Position numbers and translations under genes: made by a program. Of a stretch of 64,000 bases of DNA, positions 54,381-64,000 are shown piece by piece (position 1 is the first letter of the stretch; the number at the start of each line of letters is the position of its first letter). Location of the stretch: assembly GCA_022478985.1 (NCBI GenBank), contig JAKSZP010002717.1, positions 151,919 through 215,918 of the forward strand, in the 5' to 3' direction. Origin of the DNA: Massospora cicadina. Its lineage: Eukaryota > Entomophthoromycota > Entomophthoromycetes > Entomophthorales > Entomophthoraceae. The notes under the pieces are model-generated. The model searched no databases. It was not told the DNA's origin and saw only the letters and a program-made list of their open reading frames with translations.

Positions 54381-54561
54381 TTTCGGGTGAGCAATTTGGT
54401 GAATTTTTTGATAATATTTGCCAATTTTCAACCACTCACCCAAATAGATTAAACTTATTAGACTTGATTAGCTTCAGGTGAACAATCTGGTGAATTATTC
54501 AATAATATTTGCCAATTCTCACCCACTCACCCAAATAGATTGACCCTATCAGGCTCGAAGG
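54381..54561. repeat. 91-bp tandem duplication
   Basis: Two units, 54381-54471 and 54472-54561, both containing AATATTTGCCAATT and CACTCACCCAAATAGATT. A third start (TTTCAGATG) follows. Confidence 0.7.
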
Positions 54562-54640
54562 TTTCAGATGTCAGTCATTCAGTACGTCAGTGAATTTTTT
54601 TTATTAAGTAAGATGTCAGTCAATTTATGATAAACATTCA

Positions 54641-54920
54641 AGTTCAAATTTTATTCGAGGTGGGCCGACCTGGGGATGATACCGCACCGATTGAGGGGAA
54701 ATCAAATGAATGGGAAAGGAGGATAAAATCCGGAAAACCTCCATGCGCGGCGTATGATAGGTCAGGAACTCCATGGACCGCCTTTGCTATTCGCTATTCG
54801 GTTCGGGGCATTGGTGCGCAATGCAACACAGTCTAGTCATCCCCTACCAAAGTTCTACCGGAATCGAACTCGGGGAGGCAGTGGTAGAGGTCCCTATCCT
54901 ACCATTGGGGTATCCTCCCC
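54641..54920 (-). mobile_element. tRNA-derived SINE (280 bp) with LINE tail
   Basis: Flanked by the exact 16-bp duplication TTATGATAAACATTCA (54625-54640 and 54921-54936). The minus strand starts GGGGAGGATACCCCAATGG (A-box-like) and has GAGTTCGATTCC (B box) 40-odd bases later, so the head derives from a tRNA gene, although cloverleaf pairing is poor. The 3' end reads CATCCCCAGGTCGGCCCACC then TCGAATAAAA, matching the LINE2 3' end CCCCTGGTCGGCTTACCTC plus A-rich tail. It would be transcribed by RNA polymerase III and moved by the LINE. Confidence 0.8.
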
Positions 54921-54936
54921 TTATGATAAACATTCA

Positions 54937-56299
54937 GATATCTAAATTACCTCATTTTATTTATTTGTTTGATTTAATTGGTCAATCTATAATAAAATTA
55001 CTGAATGCCATCTAAAATGATTTATTGTAAATTTAGTTGATTTTATTGGCCAACTTATACAAAAAGATACATACCCATACTAATTTAAGCTCATCACTCT
55101 ATGATCTCATACTTGAACACCTCCCAGCCATAGGACATATATCGTGTCAAATTTGCATAAGAAAGCATGAAATACAGGGATGTTCATCCTACCTCGAATA
55201 AATATAGGGATATCCAACGATTATATAATTTTAATTTTGGCGCAGAAAAGTAGATAATTAAGGGTAGGTCCGATGTTGGTCTCAAGGTTTAAATCGGAAA
55301 TCCGTTTGAATTAGATTATTGGCGGTTTAGAATCAGCCATGTTTCCCTATTTCCACACCAGCTGCCAGCTTCCAAGTAACTTAAAGTGCTTATCTGAAAA
55401 ATTACAGACATATTGTTTGTTCTCCCTTTCAGTATTGGACTTACGAAGCAAAGTAATCTTGAGCTGGTGGTAGCTTTTTAAGCGTAATGGTAGTTGTACT
55501 ATAACTCACTTCTCCCAACTTTATCCTTTTTTAGTGCAAGTGGGTTGTTGCTGTTACGCTTGAGTTTAAGCTCATTTGTCTTCATGCAAAAGTTTGCTTT
55601 TTGTATCAGTATGTTGAATAGCTGCAAAAGATCATCAGGCCAACGCAACTCGAATATTTTCGCGCGGAATGCGTATGTTTCAGATTCTATGATTTATTTA
55701 TATCGAACCAAGCTTAAGATTATTATAAAACCCCTCGAATGACAATTTTCAGCCTACCAATTCTTGAAGACCTGTAACCTTTATTTTGATCCTCGTTTCT
55801 TATTCATCTGGGATACAAGAACTTAGTTCAGCTAACCTTATTGCTTTCATAAAATTATTATTTTGTAGATGCGAGGCGATAAATAATTTGCTTATTTATT
55901 GAATATCAGCTTTCAATTGCTGCATTTACTGTACTTTCAGCATTGAGTGTTTTGCTTTGGGCTGCGTGGTATTAACCGCTTTAGCTTAATTTTGGATGCT
56001 GTGGGGATAAATTAAAATTTTATACGAGCGCCTAAACTGTTGATTGCCCTCTCAACTTTACTTTTTTTAAAATGAGCCGGGCTTTTAAGTACTGTCTTAA
56101 TTCTCACATTAAGTTTTAAACAGATCTACAATGAACTATATTTTTATTTGCTGATCTATCGGCTTTAACATCGGTCAGAATCGTTGAGCTTGGACAAAGT
56201 TTTAAACTTATTTAGAAATTCAAGCCAATTTTACTCCAACGGCGGTTGTTTCTAACCCTATATTTTAGAACAATATTACGGTGGAGTTGAACTTCTACG
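54937..56299. other. Upstream region of the CCDC174-like gene
   Basis: AT-rich, non-coding. A second copy of the block AGCCATAGGACATAT lies at 55128. The 82-codon frame at 55494-55742 lacks any recognisable feature. No clear promoter motif was found next to the start codon. Confidence 0.4.
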
Positions 56300-57918
56300 A
56301 TGTCAGGAAAGAAGGTGTATGAGCTTAGTGCTGCTTCGGTAAGTAAACTTTCTGATTCTGTAGCTGGGGGTTTTACGTTATTTGTTCCCTTGATTTATTT
56401 TTCTTGTCATCAAAATTGCTGCAGTTGCTTTTTGGGCTATGGTTTAATAATTCTGGCTATAACTCGTTAATTGTATTATTTTTTGTTCATTTTTTACAAA
56501 ATCACGTGGTCTTTGAAAAATTACTCATAATGGTTATTTTTGGATATGATTTTTTGTCGTGTCCTGTTTCAAGCTTGCTTTTGAAATATTCTTTCCAAGC
56601 GATTCATTCGATAACCGTTTTAGCTTTCTGCATCTTTTTCGAACAGTTGAGAAGCATCTCTGAAGTTAATTTCAAATATACTTGCATTTTTGTGGCTAAA
56701 TGGTTTGTGTTAAATATATAGCGGCGGGAAGATATCTGCTCACTTGCTAGCATAGGGTAGTGATTGAACTTGTGAATTTTAGGGGCTTGGATTAAGTGTC
56801 GAACTTTCCAAGTTAGAAGAGAAAAGGCGTAAAGATAAGGCCAATCATGGCAAAACTTGGACTCGTCCTAATAAGAAACCACTGGTATGTAGATTGAAGT
56901 TTTGGGCTTAACTAGAATTGTGAAGGATAAATCTCAATTCAAACTCAGCAACCGGGGTGTGGCTTTGCGAGCCAAGTTTGACCAACCAGACTCGACAATG
57001 CCATCTTCGGTGGATGATCAGGAAGTACTCCAGGCAAGTCAAATTAGCCTTGAAAGGAAGAGCAAGATTTATGATAGGCTCACTAGAGGTAACCTGACTT
57101 GACTCTGGTTTAAATCGACGGTAGAGGCGCCCGAGTTTGACGAAATGGATGAAGAGCAGCTCATCGACTTTGAGCGTAAGAAGATGGAGGGTTTGAAGCA
57201 GCCTGCTGAGGTTTTTAATTTAAACCAACTAACCTTCAGGGTTCAAGTCAACCTTTTTTTAAAGATGACCCTTGGGTGGAACATGTTGATGAGTTTGGGC
57301 GGACTAGAATCGTGCGTCAATCTGAAGCAAGAGAGCTTCAGAAGTCCGATGGCGAGATTCTGTTTGATAATGAAATGGACAGTGCCGTTAAAAGAGAAGA
57401 AGAACGCCTAGAATGGGAACGTCAAAGGGCTGAGAAGAACAAGGGTATTGCCCCTACAAACCAAATTACTAATGGTTTAGGCCCCATCCATTACGATGCC
57501 AATGAAGGTGACTTGAATTGTGACCCCATCTAATAATCGTAGAGTACCGAACCAGAGGGGTTGGGTTTTATAAGTTCTCCAACATTGAGGAGGAACGCAA
57601 GGCTCAGATGGAACAACTCAAACAGCTGCGAGAAGATGTAAGCCAAATAAGAATACACGTTGATTAAACTATTAGACTGATCGTAAGCGGGCCCTCCAAC
57701 AATCCATTAAAGATAAAAGAAACGCCCAACTCCAGGACCGTATCAAAAAGATCCGCCTTCTTCAATCCTCTCACCATCCAAAGCTTCTCTATCCCCCTCC
57801 TCTCTTTGTTACTGGCTCAACCCAAAAGATGAAGGGGGAGTGCTCTACTGATCTTGATATTCAACTCCTGACTCTAGAGGTCAATTATTTCTTGAATGAA
57901 TGCAAGCGGCTTGTATAA
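56300..57918 (+). CDS. CCDC174-like coiled-coil protein (DUF4078 region), seven exons
   Basis: Exons: 56300-56338, 56783-56884, 56926-57088, 57125-57210, 57240-57507, 57543-57637, 57676-57918; all introns are GT-AG and the joined frame gives 331 residues. Landmarks compared with animal CCDC174: KKVYELSAAS start, RPNKKP, ERKSKIYDRLTRG (family KLYEKMTKG), DPWVEHVDEFGRTRIVR (family WVDYVDSLGRSR), GPIHYD, then GVGFYKFSNIEEERKAQMEQ and KRALQQSIKDKRNAQLQDRI, the DUF4078 part and coiled coil. Animal CCDC174 is nuclear and linked to spliceosome or exon-junction factors; that role here is inference. Intron 1 is 444 nt; introns 2-6 are 41, 36, 29, 35 and 38 nt. Intron 2 is the least certain. The C-terminus is short: family members continue with a PHIxEW motif, and IPDGIPHVSSW occurs just past the stop in another frame, so an eighth exon or a frameshift is possible. 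Confidence 0.85.
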
Positions 57919-60263
57919 AAGTTTCTTCTTTCATACCTGATGGCATCCCTCATGTATCTAGTTGGATGTACTTGCTATCTATTAAGTGCTAAATGGTTCT
58001 ATTTAAAAGGGACTGCTTGAGCTTTTCAAGGGTTCTCTCTACCACTGGCCACTTATATATAACTATTCTAGATTCTCAACTTGGCTTAAATTTTAATAAT
58101 TATAATGAACTTTTTTATTAATTTTATAATTTATTATATTTTTATTTTATGCTGTAACTTAACCTTTATATATTATAAAAATCAAAAGATGTACTTTTTT
58201 CAGGGTCTAGCTTAGGTTTATAATAAAAATTAGACTAGACAGCTTTGACTAAAAATACATGGGTTGCATACAACATATATATGAAACATGCTCCTAACAG
58301 TTATAAATTGGCACATTGTTGGTACTATTTTTGACTAGTCTAGCCTCACTTCAACCTAACCTTATGATGCTAAATGTTGAGGCCCTTTGAGAGCTACCCA
58401 AGAACAAAATAAATGGATTAGATTGTTTTAAGGGAAATGTTGCCACAACAATAAAAAATATTATTAAAGTGTGAAGCTCATGCAACCCTAATGGCTAGTC
58501 TTTTAGTACCCTTATATCTTATGGCCTAAATAGTAATGGCAGAAGATGGGTATAGCCTAAAGATGATACCAACCAGCCACAAAAATGCTGTCACAAACAT
58601 GACCATAATAAACATATATGCATTATGGAAAAACAAGGTCAAGTACAAGTCAATCTATCTAAAAAGAAAGATTTGAAATCTAACGATGACTCAACAAGAG
58701 ACTTTTAGTCTAATTAAGCTATCTTAACAATCATGCAACGGAAGGATGAATTATAAAAGTTTATATCTTAGACAGTTTATATGCAAAATAATACCTTAAA
58801 AAAGTAGCCAAATTTAGCCCGGTAGGTTATTAATGAAAGGGTTGGAAGCTGTTGCAGATTAACCAAGAGATTACTACAAATTGTTTAAACATTAGATCAT
58901 ACATCTCTATCATTGTTTTTTGTAAAGCTTTTATAAAATTTAAGTCAATTAAAACTATTATGATATACTCAACTCATTGTAATGCCCAATTCGGATCCTA
59001 GTACTTTAAGTACTATTAGAAGTTTACAATAAGCCTTAATGGTAATTCATATGCTATGGAGAGTAAGTTTAGCCTTATCATTAGAAGTTAAGACCTAGGC
59101 AACACATTTACTATTAAGCTAAAAACAAAAAAGGTTAAAGTATTTATCTGATTTCACGCCAGTTAATAATGGTTGAAGCCTATTCATAGTTGGGAGTCAG
59201 GATATCTTTCTCATTTCACCATTAAGATTCATTTAAATGGTGAGGAAATAAAAATTTATAATGGGTGCAACTTAAGCTCTAGATGATATAGTTAAATTTG
59301 AGTATATACACATGTTGTGTAATATGTTATGCAATTTAAACACTTTATAAGGTGTAAAAAGATCACATCATGCTACCATTGATGATTTGTATAAAATTGG
59401 TTTTTAACTTCCAAACTCTTAACAATCAGCTTATAATTTCTATCACCCAAGGGTGTTTTCTAATTTTCAGCTAATTATAAGAGATTCTTAGTCTGAAATT
59501 AAATTTAGTCAGGGTGCTACTTCTCTGTGTGCTGTCATCAGTATGTATCTTCCATAAAATTTATAGCTCAAAGATTCTAGGGTACAAATTCTTTTATTTA
59601 TGTTATGGTGCAAAATACAAAATGTTTGCAAAAAGTACAACTATGGTCCTTGATAAAAGCTAAAGGTAAAATAATATTGTTAAGACAGTTATATTGAGAC
59701 CTCTTTCTAACAAAATTTTTGAATTTATTGTAGTGTGGGAATGTAATTTAGAATTTTCTAATCATATAATAATTTTAAGATTATGCAATAAACAGTTGCC
59801 TCATACAGTTATGCTAATTACATTCTTAGGATACCTGTAGTTGGTTTAATTAATATAAGCATCTTATGGTTGCTTACTTATTAGCAGAATGAAAGCTGTA
59901 CTATTTCAAAAAGGAATTATAAAAAGGAATTAAATGCATTGGCACTGCAAGAACCTAAAGCATACAGATGTTTAGAGCATATTGATATGTTTAGATGCCT
60001 TTGTATGTAAAAGTAATACAGAGTAGAATACTGGTATGTTGACTTTCTTGGGTCTTGAACTGTTCTACAGTTAAGAGGATGGCATGAAAGAACTAGACTC
60101 AATTTTAGTAAAATTAAATAAAAGGTATTAAGTATTTAAGAAAATTAGCCCTTTACCAGATGTAGACTCAAGCACTAGTTTAATAAAATGTCATGATTAT
60201 CATTATCTATGTTAAAACTTTCTTTCCACTTGACATCGCTTTTAAGAAAATTTATAAAGTAAG
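57919..60263. other. Gene-free AT-rich intergenic region
   Basis: Over 2.3 kb without a supported gene, repeat pair or element. The only frame above 60 codons (minus 59917-60102) looks random. It might hold the transcript end of the CCDC174-like gene, but I see no strong polyadenylation signal close to 57918. Confidence 0.45.
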
Positions 60264-60309
60264 ATAAAAATAAACAAATTTGAAATTAAGTCACTTTGTA
60301 CAACACTGA

Positions 60310-61080
60310 TTCCTTGGCCCCACCACCATCTGCTCCAGTATGGGCAGCAGCAAAACCCAACTCCTATCAATTATCTGCATAATGGGAAGTTGCATTTGGG
60401 CTGGATCATCCAGTCCCCCAATTCTTCAGGCCAATAAATTCTGCTGAAGGATCATGCTCTCCACCTTGCACAATCCCAGGTGGTGCCTTGCAGCCCCCTT
60501 GTGCTCCCCCAAAGCAATATGCAATTTGGTCTTTGGGTCAAATATGACAAATTGTTCCCCTACAATGTCAAACAAATTATCAAACTAGCCCAGGCGCTTA
60601 ATAAACATTCAGACTTTATAAACTTCCATTACTATAAAGGATATTTTGGCCTCAGATTCACAAGTAAAGCTAATGCTGCAATTGCAGCTTCCATTTCACT
60701 GTATTCCAGGGCATCCCACTCCAAACCACTAATACCTGGTTTCTCCACTCAATTCACTCCTGTGGTTCAGTTTGCAGGCTTCCTCACTCATTTCCCCCCA
60801 AATTCTACATAAAGAACTAATTGCCAGATTGTAAGCATATGCTTCTGACCCCACCCTGTAATTTTGTTGTTCCCAATGGAGCCACCTAACTCATGGGCCC
60901 TTGAGCCTTCACTACTATATGTCCTGTTTCAACTGATATTGCCATTCTGATTCTTCCTTACACCATTATCCCTTCTGCCCCTGGCCAATCCTTTTTGGGT
61001 CCATGTGGAGGAAGGATTCACCATCTTCCCCACCTGTTTTGAACTAAACCATTCAAAACGGCACTTTCCTTCCAACACCA
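60310..61080 (+). pseudogene. ORF1-like protein of element H, N-terminal part
   Basis: SAPVWAAAKPN near 60336, then frame 60480-60812: LVLPQSNMQFGLWVKYDKLF, FHYYKGYFGLRFTSKANAAI, the RRM-like domain seen in E (LVLPRSNMCYGLRVDYGKLF and GYFDLSF). The knuckle position reads FPTCFELNHSKRHFP near 61030-61065, with the first and last Cys lost. Stops separate the parts. The solo LTR interrupts right after. Confidence 0.6.
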
Positions 61081-61085
61081 GAGCT

Positions 61086-61931
61086 GTCATGACTAAATGA
61101 CATCATAGTGGGGACTGACCCTAAAGATAAGGCTGGGCGACAGGAGGCCCAGAAGGTGAATCTTCAGGCTCTCCCTGACCTCAGGCACACACTGGAACAA
61201 CGCTGGGTACAAGCCAAGTATTCCCAGGTTGGTACTAGTGAGGTGCCTAACGACCAGCCCCTTACATCAGCTCAGGCGTTAAAATGGATGGTTTACACAA
61301 TTAACGCAGACGGTTCAATTCAGTTAGTCAAGGAATGGGGTTTTGAAACCCGTTCCATTTATGAAATCATGCGTTCAAGTCAGATCCAACTTCAATTGAT
61401 TATTCAAGTGAAGTCAGTTTTGGTGTTTGCTACCTATTCAGATGGTAGTGTTTACCTATTGGTAGATCAGTGCTTGGGACCACTTTGGCAGACCCTGAAT
61501 TCCCCCAATGGAGTTTAATTATATTTTCCATGCCCAACATTCCTTGTTGGTCAACTTCCCAATAAAAATTACCCATTTTTCCCATTTTATTTATGATATC
61601 TCAAATGATCCTGTGCGCTGACCTCTTTGAGGAGGTCTCACGCTACCTTAACCACCACATCATATCTATGATTAGGCTATACCTAGTGCACCGTTGGTTC
61701 GCCAGGCTCCCTCCAACCTGGGACATTTACCATTTCTCTCTTTGTACACCACATCATTTTTGGTTGGGTTTTTATATTATAATCACTCACTTTGGCTTGA
61801 GTTATTATTGCTTCAGCACCTTCTGATAATCAATAGTGACTTTTATTCTAACGGCTAGTTCTCTGGCATTGGCTCTGTGCACCAAGCACTACCACGCTGG
61901 GAACAGGAGAGTCATAGACGCTCTCCTTACA
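61086..61931 (+). repeat. Solo LTR (846 bp) inside element H
   Basis: Starts TGTCATGaCTAAATGACATc and ends ACGCTCTCCTTACA, with exact duplication AGAGC (61081-61085 and 61932-61936). Full-length match to 28521-29365. Confidence 0.92.
61108..61518 (+). CDS. LTR-embedded open reading frame (136 codons), unknown function
   Basis: Starts near the LTR start: MGTDPKDKAGRQEAQ, LPDLRHTLEQRWVQAKYSQV, TSAQALKWMVYTINADGSIQ, then IQVKSVLVFATYSDGSVYLL and CLGPLWQTLNS. The DGSIQ and DGSVY repeats, 50 residues apart, suggest beta structure. The copy at 28521 keeps the same frame over its second half. The RWVxA signature is shared with the LTRs of element I and the solo LTRs at 14009 and 31154. It is more ordered than chance sequence, but I recognise no family. 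Confidence 0.48.
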   Translation: MGTDPKDKAGRQEAQKVNLQALPDLRHTLEQRWVQAKYSQVGTSEVPNDQPLTSAQALKWMVYTINADGSIQLVKEWGFETRSIYEIMRSSQIQLQLIIQVKSVLVFATYSDGSVYLLVDQCLGPLWQTLNSPNGV

Positions 61932-61936
61932 AGAGC

Positions 61937-62830
61937 TGCTGTCCACAACTTGACTCCTCTCATGATGACCCCAATGCTGAACCTACTACTTTCTTTGACT
62001 AAGCACAATCTTCCCTCCTTTCCCCCAAGCTGGTAGCTGCAAGTGTCACTGCTTCAGCCATTCAGGAGCCTTCCCGCCAAAACCCCTCTCATTCCACAGC
62101 CAATCAGGGCCATCTTAGACCCCAATTAACTCCAAGTCCTCCACTCACACACCCACTCCAGCTTAACCTTACTCTGATAAGCAATCATCTTCAAACAAAA
62201 TTTGTGAGATTACTTGGAGGAGGTTGATGAATCAGGCAACCCAGTTTATGATTTAGCCAAGGCTACTGCCCTTGAGTTATATACTAGTGCTGAATATGCA
62301 GCCCAATTCCATCCTCACATTATTCACCCTGCCCTGATGCCAAACCCTTCCAAAGTAATCACCAACTCACTCAAGAGGCTTTTCTCCCCTGAGAGTCACC
62401 CCTTTAAAAAGTCATTACAAAATTAATTGCAGTCTTGGCTGTGGGCCTCCCGCCTCCTGTACTCCCCACCACCATGCACCAAACCCATAAAAAGAACACC
62501 TCCACTTCCAGAAGGTTGCTAGTAAAGTGGTTTAAAAAGCAGTGGCAGTTGCAAAATTTAGACCAAAAACCTGCATCACCAGTAACAATATTGCCACCTT
62601 TGCCACAATCCCTAAAGTCCACCTTGAAGCTGAGAAAGCCCTTTCCATGTATATTGTCACCCTTCTTATAGAAAAGATCAAGCTATAAGCCCCACTTTGC
62701 TACCTCAACCCCCTTTTCAAGATGCACCTATGCCCATGATCTCAGCTTTGTGCCAAACCCTATCCACCCAGAAGTGGAAAGAGCGCCTCCCAACCCACCT
62801 CCACTCTCTGCCATGGTCTGATAGTGGTAA
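61937..62830 (+). pseudogene. ORF1-like protein of element H, C-terminal part
   Basis: EEVDESGNPVYDLAKATALE (62214-62426) matches element E. KRLFSPESHPFKK and then WFKKQWQLQNLDQKPASPVT, LRKPFPCILSPF (62435-62671) match E and F. No known domain. Two frames and several stops are involved. Confidence 0.5.
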
Positions 62831-62997
62831 ATGAATAATTAACTTAGTTGAATCAATTTTAGTTTTGTTTTTGGGTCAGTTCAAGTGAACCATTCATCTT
62901 GTTTTGACTGTTAATTTTTAGTTTAGTTTATTTTGTTCTTCTGAGCTTCAGTAATGTCTGTCCCCTAGTCAGCTTATTCCTAATTAATATAAAAATA

Positions 62998-63477
62998 TGT
63001 TTATATGGTTATAAAATATCAAATCTTTATGTGAGTTTATTAGCTTACATTTTTATAAATTGTTGTTTAGAAATTCAAATGTTCTGCGCCTGTCATGAAA
63101 ATCCAATAAATCCTGGTGTAAAATAAACTCTTGACGTCCTTCCTAAAAACTATGTATAAATTCATAACCTTTAGGATTTTATAATTCAGTAAAAGTGCCT
63201 TTGTAAAATATTTTTTATACCAGCTTTTGGGTGTAAATCACCATACTTGTTACAGAAAAAATACAATATGTTGCTCTTTGAAACACAAGGTTAAAACATA
63301 GGTTAGCTAATCTCAGCAGTTGTAAAACATACATGTTGAAAGTGAGACAACTTGTGGTTTCTGGCTGACTGAAATGAAAATAAGACTATCACATGTTAAT
63401 TAAACTTAACACTGCAAGCCTTAAGCTACTTGTCTATTAATATAAGCCAGTATAACAATGATGCAGTATGCACCAGA
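62998..63477. other. Unassigned AT-rich stretch
   Basis: No gene or element recognised between element H and repeat R copy 2. Confidence 0.3.
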
Positions 63478-63740
63478 TGTCACATCTAGTGACATATTTT
63501 CTGGAATTAACCGCCCTTCTAAAGCCAAGTCCAACAAGCACTTGGGGCAGAGACCAGAACCCCTAAGGGTCACCAATAACCTATCTAAGGTCATTGACAA
63601 AAAATGAGGTTTGGCTTTGCCAGCCAGGGATGAGGAAAACGGCTTATTTGAGGCAAAAGCTCAAGTAGGAATCGAACTTAACACCCAGAAAATCACAAGA
63701 TATGAGGTTACAAAATCTAGCCAAATTTGAAAATTTTTGA
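63478..63740 (-). repeat. Dispersed repeat R, copy 2 (probable tRNA-derived SINE)
   Basis: 63478-63677 matches 2652-2852 in reverse complement. On the minus strand TTGGCTAGATTTTG (A-box-like) precedes AAGTTCGATTCC (B box) by about 45 bases, the usual tRNA spacing. The 3' end is the near-palindrome TGTCACTAGATGTGACA. No duplication was found. It does not carry the LINE tail of the other SINE. Confidence 0.5.
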
Positions 63741-64000
63741 TTTTGTTGAAAAATGACAACTTTGTAGCTCATATCATATTTAAACAACCACTGGAATCTT
63801 CATGAAGCAACCCACTATAAATTAAGTCCCAAGATGAGAAAGGATTTGCTTTTCTATGATATTCTGATCACCCTAATAGAGTCCAGGAATTTTTGGGACA
63901 ATTTCCTGTATAATTCTTGTTTTCTTGAACAAAATTTTATACTTCTCCAATGATCTTTAATGGCTGGAGTTCGTTTTCCGCTCTCATTTGTACCCCCTGC
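63741..64000. other. Unassigned sequence at the window end
   Basis: No feature seen. Confidence 0.3.

Larger units (their letters stand above)
60273..62988 (+). mobile_element. ORF1-only LINE derivative H
   Basis: Flanked by the 9-bp direct repeat ATAAAAATA (60264-60272 and 62989-62997). The 3' end GTAATGTCTGTCCCCTAGTC then AGCTTATTCC is the LINE tail. Without its nested solo LTR it is 1.87 kb, the same as E and F. It codes for the ORF1-like protein only. The A/T-rich duplication is less convincing than those of E and F. Confidence 0.72.

Noticed and set aside
54845..54920. Candidate functional tRNA gene
   Set aside because: A and B boxes are present, but acceptor and T-arm pairing fail, and the sequence is bounded by a 16-bp target duplication, so it is the head of a SINE.
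55494..55742. 82-codon plus-strand frame upstream of the CCDC174-like gene
   Set aside because: No motif, no homologous copy in the window, and composition typical of AT-rich non-coding DNA.
56404..56721. 105-codon hydrophobic frame in intron 1 of the CCDC174-like gene
   Set aside because: It lies in a GT-AG intron, is biased to Phe, Leu and Ile as expected for AT-rich DNA, and has no recognisable motif.
1..64000. CRISPR arrays, bacterial operons, rRNA genes
   Set aside because: None seen; the only tandem arrays are the 150-bp, 91-bp and gag-internal repeats described.

Overview
This window is eukaryotic and made almost entirely of nested, decayed retrotransposons. They surround one recognisable spliced host gene, a CCDC174-type coiled-coil protein with a DUF4078 region, at about 56.3-57.9 kb. 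There are no bacterial operons, CRISPR arrays or rRNA genes. The mix of Ty3/Gypsy elements, LINEs with a zinc-binding tail after the reverse transcriptase, and GT-AG introns of only about 29-41 nt suggests a repeat-rich, compact-intron lineage. I would guess a fungus, but the sequence does not prove it.

Layout. 1-2651: Gypsy element B (minus), cut by the window edge. 2853-about 25210: an old plus-strand Gypsy element D, split by three insertions: complete Gypsy element C (3618-13305, minus, TSD GGCCT), which itself holds gag-only LTR element A (4186-7323, TSD CCCCC); ORF1-only LINE derivative E (13506-16543), which holds a solo LTR; and LINE1 (19547-24825). 25887-30740: ORF1-only element F, holding short LTR element G (27630-30525, TSD GCTAG), which in turn holds a solo LTR (28521-29365, TSD GGCGC). 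31154-32305: solo LTR (TSD CATAT). 32449-37675: LINE2 with a 16-bp TSD. 38134-48814: a 10.7-kb Gypsy element I (minus), holding a solo LTR (43653-45298, TSD GCAGG) and an unclassified 1.05-kb insert. 48815-53717: plus-strand Gypsy element J with its 3' LTR. 54641-54920: tRNA-derived SINE. 56300-57918: the CCDC174-like gene. 60273-62988: ORF1-only element H, holding another solo LTR (61086-61931, TSD AGAGC).

How the parts relate. B, C, D and J belong to one Gypsy lineage. B, C and A share a primer-binding site close to TGGTGCTCACTACAGGGG. B, C, D and J appear to carry a dUTPase-like domain between protease and reverse transcriptase. LINE1, LINE2, the ORF1-only elements E, F and H, and the SINE end in the same 3' tail, as expected if one LINE machinery mobilises all of them. 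Several LTR families carry long open frames inside the LTR with a shared 'DLxHxxxxRWVxA' signature, which suggests an LTR-encoded accessory protein. All element coding regions carry stops and frameshifts, and several catalytic residues are lost, so nothing here looks autonomously active. Boundaries with target-site duplications are base-accurate by eye. Domain limits inside decayed elements are approximate.
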